Below, one piece after another: positions 56,794 through 64,000 of a stretch of 64,000 nt of DNA (positions are counted from its first letter, which is position 1; each line of letters starts with the position of its first letter). The stretch spans positions 48,731,375 through 48,795,374 of the forward strand of contig CM022298.1 in the NCBI GenBank assembly GCA_011799875.1. The letters run 5' to 3'. The stretch is from Thinopyrum elongatum. Its lineage: Eukaryota; Streptophyta; Magnoliopsida; Poales; Poaceae. The notes below the pieces were generated by a model. That model made no database searches and was not told the origin of the DNA. It saw only the letters and a list, made by a program, of their open reading frames with translations. Made by a program: the position numbers and the translations under genes.

Positions 56794-57570
56794 TGATAGG
56801 TCTCATGCCATTACATTATCATTCATATATGCACTGGGCACAATTTTTATCATTTGTATTGGACTAACATATTAATCAAGTCCCCACTGATAGTTCTTGT
56901 TTTTTAGTGTTTTGTATTTCTAGGAAAATAATATTTAAACCATAGAAAAAATCAAGAAAAAATTAGATAGCGGAGTTTTGCACTAGAAGAAACCCATGCT
57001 GTCTAGGACCCACACCTGGAGAGGCCTAGGGTGCTTAGGCGCCTCCTGTAGGTTCGCAAAGTCCCAGGGCGCCGACAGGCTACATGAACCTTTTAGAGAT
57101 CTCCTTTTATTGCAAGCTTGTCCCCTAAGTTTCTCGACCACCATAAAAATTTCATACTTTTCATAGTTATGGTCTTCGAAAATGTTAAAACGGTGACGGG
57201 ACTCAGATTTTATTATCCAGAAACAGCTCCCCTCAAAAGTCAGAGCCCATCTTAGGGAAGGCTCTCATCCTCCATAGCCATGGCCATAAAAACCGGAGGG
57301 AAAACCCATCTCACATGTAGGGAGAGGCCGAGGAATAAGGAGGAGGGGGGCCTCTCTTCCCCACCCGTCCGGCGACGTCAGAACGCCACTTGAGGAACCG
57401 CCGTCACCGTCATCGTCACCAACAAGTTCAACAACATCTCAACCACCATCTTCAACCTTTGATCCTCCATAAAACTATGTAACCCATTGGCAAGTACGGA
57501 TGTCCCGCGTTATGAGTTATTTCCCCATGATTTATCGCGTGTTCATGTCAATGTTTGAGTAGTGAATTAT
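56794..57570 (+). repeat. Athila-type LTR, truncated
   Basis: Starts TGATAGGTCTCATGCC immediately after the polypurine tract and has the layout of Athila LTRs: AT-rich start, GGAGAGGCCTAGGG..GGCGCC middle, AGGGAGAGGC, then CACCATCTTCAACC. It fades into unrelated sequence around 57570. The 3' end was not found, so the LTR is truncated or overrun. 57571-57771 holds nothing I recognise. Confidence 0.55.
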
Positions 57571-57771
57571 TCCATGGCATTGGTAAAATAATATAATTAT
57601 TTAATAAATATTGATTTCTACAAAATCTTATTTGTCTTGTATACAAGTGCACGCGTGCATAGGGGGCAACATTTAAGGTGCTGGAACGTCTGATAATAAA
57701 TTTGCATGCGGAAGTCGCAGGGATAACATAGGGCAATTAAGGGTACCCTAGAGAAAGATATAGCTATAGTT

Positions 57772-58823
57772 TTGTTTCTTTTTCGAAAAGGAGGATAACC
57801 CCCGATCTGTGCATCAGAACGATGCATGCAGCCATATATTATTAATAGTGCAAAAATCGAGCAGCCGAACACCATCGCCCCAGAAATAAAACAGAACACA
57901 AACCCTGAGGCCGTATACCTCTCGCGGCAGTAACTCCCCTTGATAGCCACTAATTCGATGATACAAGACACAACATAAACGAAATATACACAACTCCTAG
58001 GCTACGCCTTCAAGAAGGAATCACTGTATGTGCACCGATGATAGCGAGTCCACCACAAGGTTTAACTCCGGATTCTCATCCCTAAAGCCAAGCTTCAATC
58101 CACCAACTTCAGTAAGGACACAACATAGACGCGCGACGACATAGCCCAATTAGAGATGTTGTGTTTCCACCGGAGTGCATAAATTCGTCGTTGAAGCCAT
58201 TTGTACCATCTGCCCATATCCGTCTACCGATGCCTCGATAGCCGGATACCTCTGGAGGAGACAACGAAAGACAAAGACGTCCCATACCGCCTGCCTCCCG
58301 CTACTGTCGCACCACCTCGAGAGCCACCAACAACAACAGGCTAAACATGACACCTCCGCGAGAGCCACCGTGCATCACCTGCCGGTAGTAGGCATGACTT
58401 GAAGCCTCCGTATAAGACGTCGTGCGTAACTTCCGCCAATAGCACATCCAGCACTGGCTTCACCTACCGACGGCCGGCACCGCCCGACAACGCGGAAAGA
58501 GGCACATGTGTCACCTGCCGAGCCACATCAAATCCGATCTAATGATGGAAGGGATGTCCCATACCGCCACCAGCCATAGAATGCGGTCACCACCGCGAGA
58601 TTCGGACTCCGAGTCGCCCACATGACCCCGGAGTCCGTCGCCGTTGATGAAAAGGGGCTGCCGCCCCAATTCCTGGGGCTACAGGGAGCACCCACCGTCG
58701 CGCCAGCCGTTGTTGTCGCCAATACAACGGCAACCGTTGTCGTGATTCCGCATCAAGTGGCATTGATGTTGAAGGAAGCTCCGGTCGCCACGCGCGTCCT
58801 GCAACGAGCTCCGACACGGGATC
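57772..58823 (-). mobile_element. Probable LINE 3' end fragment
   Basis: On the minus strand the fragment ends ..GGGGGTTATCCTCCTTTTCGAAAAAGAAAC in two adjoining runs. The CCTCCTTTTCGAAAA tail followed by A-rich sequence is the usual 3' end of Triticeae LINEs, as is GCATCGTTCTGATGCA just before it. No reverse transcriptase ORF is visible in the remaining kilobase, which would be 3' UTR. It is cut at 58823 by the Tekay-type LTR. Confidence 0.5.
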
Positions 58824-61800
58824 TGTGGCACCCTGGCTCAGAGAACCGGTTTACCAGTGTTTCCAACCAAGAGATCAAGTCTTCTGGAAACACACAACAA
58901 CTTGGAACAGAACATAGCTGAACTTTTATTGATAATAGTCGAGTACAAGCTTATATATTACATGATCATCGAGGCCAAAAGCACATCTAGTGCTATGACT
59001 ATATCTACATTATTTATCTAACATATCAGGGCCTCGGTATTACTGCGGAATGCTACAGAAGAAGACTACTACATAGCGGAACATGATAGTAACTCCATCC
59101 ACAGGGACACTGCTGAGCACACATCCTAGGCATCGCAACACAGATCTTCGGGACCTCTGCCTCAGTCTTCTCCTGCATCTGGCATGATACGCCAGGTCAG
59201 TACTTTGAATGTACTCACAAGCACATGACAACCAAATATGCAGCAAATAATAGCATGGCAATCAACTTGTTAAGTCTTAAATCATTCACCTACTGCTACT
59301 AACTTACTCATATCCGGGTTGTCTCACGAACCTCGGAATACTCGATGCCACGTGTACTTCCGCTCATAAGACAAGTTCTTCCATCATTACTATGGTTAAT
59401 ATGGTTGATCACCTAGAGAGGTCTGGTCGGGTTGTCCAATACTGTGGACGCGGCTATTCGAATAGATTTTACACTCTACAGAGGTTGCGCACTTTACCCA
59501 CACTATGGAGCACCTGACCTCGTGATCCCATTCGGCTGGACTACCGTTGCTCCAACGAAACCTGCCTGACCCATGACTCTCCCATCGTACCACCGGCAAT
59601 CACACTCCCTCGGAGTCAAGCCTTGGGTGGCCCTGTGTCACCTCGTGACACCTGCCACCATCGTGGCCTAACTAAACTGTCCCAAACATGGTCGCCGGCA
59701 CAAAACTCAACTGGGCTCACAGGGTTATCATCGTCTGCCTGATCAGGGCAGCACGCACGCATAACCCTCCCTGTCTGGAGGTACCGGTGAAATAGCACGG
59801 AGCCAGACCAAGTCAAGGCCGTTCCATACCGGCAAATGTTGCTGCACGAGTAAGCCCGGACAGGTGACTCTTGATCAACCAACTAAGTTTCACTTAGCAA
59901 TCATGGTCATTCACCATATCAATTTAAGTTGTCAACATTAGGCATTTAAATACTTCACTTGAATTATCTATGTTAATTAAATGCGGGAAATGAATATGAA
60001 ATTATGCAATGCTTCATAATATGGATGTCCTTGCTTGCCTTGATCAGTTGGGTTGTTCAAATACTCCTGGTCTTGAAATCCACAAGAATCTCCTTCTGAA
60101 AATATTTTTAAATGGCAAAGGAAAATGTCACATAAAGCCTTTTTATTCACCAACAATTCTGTGAGTATTAGAAAGATACCAAACTTGGTCAGAAAATAAA
60201 GAAGTTGAATATGAACACAATGCAAAAAGAATTAGGTCAATTGGACCTTTTAATAAAAAGTTATTAGTGGTCAAAGTGGCTGGTCAACTCTGTTTAAATA
60301 AACAAAATTCAGAAAAACAGAAAAATCTAGCAGAGGCCACGTCGAAGGCGTAAACCTCCAATGCGCCTCCACTTACCCCTTCGCGCATGCAGCCGCAGCC
60401 GCTGACAGGTGGGGCCGGGACATTTAAAACAGTGAGAGAGAGAAAGGCAGAGAGAGGGGCGGCTCACCGGCGCTGCTCGCCGATGATAGGGACGGCGGCG
60501 GTGCTTGGAGTTGACGGGGATCGAGTGGGTACTCGAAGACGTTCCTCCCTGTACCCGTAGCTCCCCCGGAGGTGGACGGATGATGCGGCGCCCTTCTTCT
60601 CTGGTGGATGAGCGCTACGGTGGTCGATGGAGGTGGCGATTCCGGCGATTATTCGCTCGGGCAGGAGGTCGAGGAGCACCAGTGAAGTGCACTGAACTCG
60701 AGGGCGCAGTCGGACGAGGCTGGGGTGGGGTGGAGACTGCTGGTGGTGGAGCTCAACTGGTGGCAGAACACCGGCGAAGCTTGAGGCCAGAGGGCCTCTT
60801 GGCCTTGGCTCTTTCTTGGGGAGGCAATTGAGGATGGAGGGAGAGGGGCGAGGAGCTCAGCGAGGGCGGGCGGGGCTATTTATAGGCGGAAGTAGGCGTT
60901 CGGCGATCTCTCTGGATCGGCGGCGACGTGGCTATGCCACTAGCGCAAGGACGGCGAGCTGGCCGTCGTGGCGCGGGGCGAAGCGACGGGAGCATGCAGA
61001 GGCATTTAATGCGCCAGTGGATAGCTCAGGGAGAAGAAGACGAGCAGCGCCGTAACTGTGGCCGCACGGGCGGCACAGTGCTCGCGGTCGTGGCGGCCGC
61101 CGAGGGCTTCTCCGGCGAGGGCGAAGGATCTAGAGGGGCTAGGTGGCGCATGGGAACGATGTCGGCACGCTTGGACAAGCCACTGCGGCGCAGGCGTTTC
61201 GCTCTGACGAGATCCGAGCCTGGCGCGGCACAGAGCACGGCGACAAGCATGCCATCGCTGTGCTCACCATGGTGCTGGCCCCCAGGAGGCCACGCAAGCC
61301 TGGAAAATCTTGTACAACGTGACGACCATCGAACACTCACTTCACCTGCACCCATAGTTTGGCTTGGTTTGGTCTGAGATGAAGGGTAGCCTCAACAACA
61401 GTTCGTGACAGTGAACTAGAGAGGGATCTGGAGAGGTGGTGAGCTTGGGATGGAGCCAAAGAGATTGTGTGGAGTGATCCTCGTTGGAAGGACTCCAAAC
61501 TGGCCAAGTTTGATAATGTTTGGTTGAGGTTTGAGGGTAGTTCATGTGTAACCTACAAATCTGGTCCAGAAACTAAATGTTGAGGTACCGCTCACTTGGA
61601 TGATCTCCTAAGACTGAAACTTGGTGAAGGGAAGTCATTTGTAGTTGTCCTCATGCCACAAAAATTTCAGAGCATTTGGACAAACCTAGCAGGTATTTCC
61701 TTCACAAAGGTCCAGACTGACCAGGAACAAAAATGAATTGTTTTGCAAAATATTTGAACTGGGTCATGGAATATTTTTGGATATTGGGGCAAGATATGGT

Positions 61801-62101
61801 CCAGGGTATTTTAGGGAATTATTTGAGAATTTTCTGGCCATCCAAACTATAGGTTGCTTCACAACCCATAGTGATGACCTAAATTCCCAAATAAAAGAGA
61901 AGAGTTATTAGAAAAGATTAAATTGGGATTTGGGTCCTTGAGATATTTGGCAAGGGATTGGGAAGGTGATGAGGCTTTGGATTACTTGGAAAAGATTCAA
62001 AAGTTTCCAAGACCAACTAGAAAGATTCAAAAACCATTCAAATTTCAAATAAAACCAAGAAAAGTTTGGAAAGAAAAAGTTGCCAAAATCAGGGTGTCAC
62101 A
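58824..62101 (-). repeat. 3' LTR of a second Tekay-type element
   Basis: 3278 bp. Ends are TGTGGCACCCTG at 58824 and CAGGGTGTCACA at 62101, an imperfect inverted repeat with TG..CA termini. On the minus strand it follows polypurine-like CCTAAGGGGGGTAGG and decayed chromovirus pol. Like the LTR at 22387 it has a GC-rich centre (60400-61380). It has a perfect TATA box on the minus strand (60874-60884) and a donor-like CAGCGCCGGTGAGCC on minus near 60470. The 5-bp target side at the left is GGATC (58819-58823); the partner is off the window. Confidence 0.85.
60874..60884 (-). promoter_or_regulatory. TATA box of the second Tekay-type LTR
   Basis: CCTATAAATAG on the minus strand, followed by a pyrimidine-rich start region (about 30-60 bp downstream) and a GC-rich leader. 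Confidence 0.6.
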
Positions 62102-63992
62102 AACCTACCCCCCTTAGGATGAATCTCGTCCTCGAGATTCGGTTGCTCAGGGAACAAATATGGATATGCGGATCTCAGAAAATCTACTCTTTCCCAAGTG
62201 GCCTCTTCCTCAGTGTGGTGCTCCCATAGCACCTTGTAAAATCTTATCACCTTACTCCTTGTGGTTCTTTCCATCTCATCCAAGATCCTGATAGGTTTTT
62301 CCTCATAAGTCAAATCCTTAGCCAGCTCTAGCTCACTCATATCCGCTTGCTTGGCTGGTGGTGCAATGCATTTCCTTAACTATGAGATGTGAAAGACATC
62401 ATGAACGTCTGACAATGCTGGTGGTAATTCCAACTGATATGCGACTCTGCCCTTCCTAGAAATCATTGGAAAGGGACCGATATATCTTGGGGCCAACTTT
62501 CCCCGGGTGCCAAACCTCTTTACTCCCTTCATAGGTGTTACCCGTAGGTAAGCATAGTCTCCGGGCTCAAACATTACTTCCCGGTGCTTTGGGTCGTAAT
62601 AGCTCTTCTGTCGGGACTTGGCTGCTCGCAGCCGCTCTTGAATATCCTTGAATTGCCTTTCAGCCTCGAGCATCAAGTCCGTACCAAAGATGCGACTATC
62701 TCCTGTTTGGGACCAATTCAGCGGTGTGCGGCACTTCCGTCCGTACAATGCCTCAAAAGGCGACATCTTGATACTTGCCTGATAGCTGTTGTTGTAGGAG
62801 AATTCACCGTACGGCAGACTATCCTCCCATTTGGGTCCATGGGAGAGAGCACATGACCGAAGCATATCCTCTAATATTTGGTTCACTCGCTCGGTCTGTC
62901 CATCCGTCTGCGGATGGTACGCTGTGCTATGTTTCAACATGGTTCCCAGAGCTTGATGTAGCCATAGCCAGAATGCTGAGGTGAATAGGGAACCCCTATC
63001 TGAAGTGATAGACTTGGGTACTCCGTGCAGACTGACTCTCCGGGACATGTAGAGTTGTGCCAGCTGATTTGCGTTGAAAGTGGTCTTTACTGGAATAAAG
63101 TGAGCCACCTTCGTGAGTATGTCTATAATGACCCAAATAGCATCATTGCCTCTCGTGGACTTGGGCAGTCCCACAATAAAATCCATACATATGTCGTCCC
63201 ACTTCCACTGAGGCACCGGTAAAGGTTGCAGTAGCCAGCGGGTTTCTGATGCTCTGCCTTGACCTTGTTGCAAATGTCATAGCAGGCGACATAGTATGCT
63301 ATATCTTTCCGCATTCCAGACCACCAAAAAGTTTCTCTCAAGTCCTGATACATCTTGGTACCTCCCGGGTGGATCGAATATGTGGACTAATGTGCTTCCT
63401 TGAGTATGTGTTGCCTCAAGTTGTTCTGATCCGGTACACAAATTCGTTTCTCGAACCACACGGTACCCTGTTCATCTATACGGAAGGACTTGGCCTTCCC
63501 TTGCTGAATTAACTCCTTGATCTCTTGAATTTCTTTATCTGACTTCTATGCTTCCTTGATTTCCTCCATGAGGGTTAGAGTAATTTCCAACGTGTCCGGG
63601 ATTATTTGGCCGCATAGCACCATATTGAGCTTGACAAACACTTCTTGTAGGCTTGGATGCATACCCTAAACTAGTGCATTCACAGCAGCTTGTTTCCTAC
63701 TCAAGGCATCAGCGACCACATTCGCTTTCCCTGGATGATAGTTTATCCCAACATCATAGTCCTTAACTAGCTCAAGCCATCTTCGCTGCCTGAGGTTCAG
63801 GTCGGGTTGAGTGAAAATATACTTGGGACTCTTATGGTCTGTGTATATTTCACATCGCTGTCCAATAAGATAATGCCTCCAAATCTTTAGGGCATGAACC
63901 ATAGCAGCTAAATCCAAGTCATGTGTGGGATAGTTCTCCTCATGAGGTCGTAGCTGTCGTGATGCATAAGCTACAACCTTCCCCTCTTGCAT
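62102..63992 (-). pseudogene. Decayed pol of a second Tekay-type element (RNase H to C-terminus)
   Basis: Continues off the right edge. 63666-63992 is RNase H ([39 protein letters not shown]). 63123-63353 is the integrase zinc finger (TFWWSGMRKDIAYYVACYDICNKVKAEHQKPAG), which then shifts frame near 63235. 62380-63273 carries the catalytic core (MDFIVGLPKS, ITSDRGSLF, GQTERVNQILEDM) and [11 protein letters not shown]. It stops at a TAG after VHDVFHIS (62377-62379), where CAG (HVSQLRKC in relatives) is expected. 62089-62340 is the chromodomain-like end (HHTEEEATWERVDFLRSAYP). Stops also lie between 63360 and 63660. Clearly dead. Confidence 0.9.
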
Positions 63993-64000
63993 AACACGCA

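Noticed and set aside
60505..61377. Plus-strand ORFs in the right-hand LTR
   Set aside because: They lie in the GC-rich leader antisense to the LTR promoter, with no homology.
1..64000. CRISPR arrays, rRNA and functional tRNA genes
   Set aside because: None seen. The tandem arrays are SINE, LTR or Mutator-type repeats, and the tRNA-like boxes belong to SINE sequence.

Overview
The window looks like intergenic DNA from a large grass genome, most likely Triticeae (wheat, barley, rye or Aegilops). The grounds are Copia LTRs opening TGTAGGAGATATGCC, chromovirus, Tat and Athila Ty3/gypsy elements nested in one another, a Mutator-like element with GAACTTTTTT repeats, a tRNA-derived SINE ending in a T-run, and a GC-rich wall-associated-kinase (WAK) exon. 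No bacterial or organellar signal was seen. Genus-level assignment is inference.

Layout. (1) 1-489 is the end of a Tekay-type LTR that runs off the left edge. (2) 938-4585, minus strand, is the first exon of a WAK gene. It is split by a PIF/Harbinger transposon (968-3071, TSD TTA) and by an LTR-like insertion or solo LTR (3576-4054, TSD GTCGC). With both removed, the reading frame is continuous. Upstream lies a dimeric SINE (4781-6120), itself split by a candidate Mutator-like element (5012-6043). (3) 7573-55832 is one Tat-lineage Ty3/gypsy element on the minus strand (TSD GGTCC, 547-bp LTRs, dual RNase H). Its net length is about 13.3 kb, expanded to 48 kb by later insertions. Its extra antisense, intron-containing ORF with putative gypsy-type transposase homology reads on the plus strand. 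(4) Two Copia elements of one family sit inside the Tat element: Copia-1 at 8151-17727 (TSD TTCAT) and Copia-2 at 19900-45318 (TSD AGCAA/AGGAA). (5) Copia-2 is split by a young chromovirus at 22387-38176 (TSD GAAAG). It has an open gag-pol ORF and an extra ORF1. Its structure is unusual: LTR, internal, truncated divergent LTR, duplicated 3' pol, LTR. (6) 55838-57570 is an Athila-type 3' region and partial LTR, the DNA the Tat element landed in. (7) 57772-58823 is probably a LINE 3' end. (8) 58824-64000 is the 3' LTR and decayed pol of another Tekay-type element on the minus strand.

The insertion order read from nesting and target-site duplications is Athila, then Tat, then the two Copia elements, then the composite Tekay. 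The only host gene seen is the broken WAK exon. The most interesting signals are the composite Tekay element (best explained by template switching between two co-packaged RNAs), its splice-like architecture (exon-like blocks in the LTR and acceptor sites beside the ATGs of ORF1 and gag-pol), and the two Copia copies that share pol lesions, which suggests mobilisation in trans of an already defective element.
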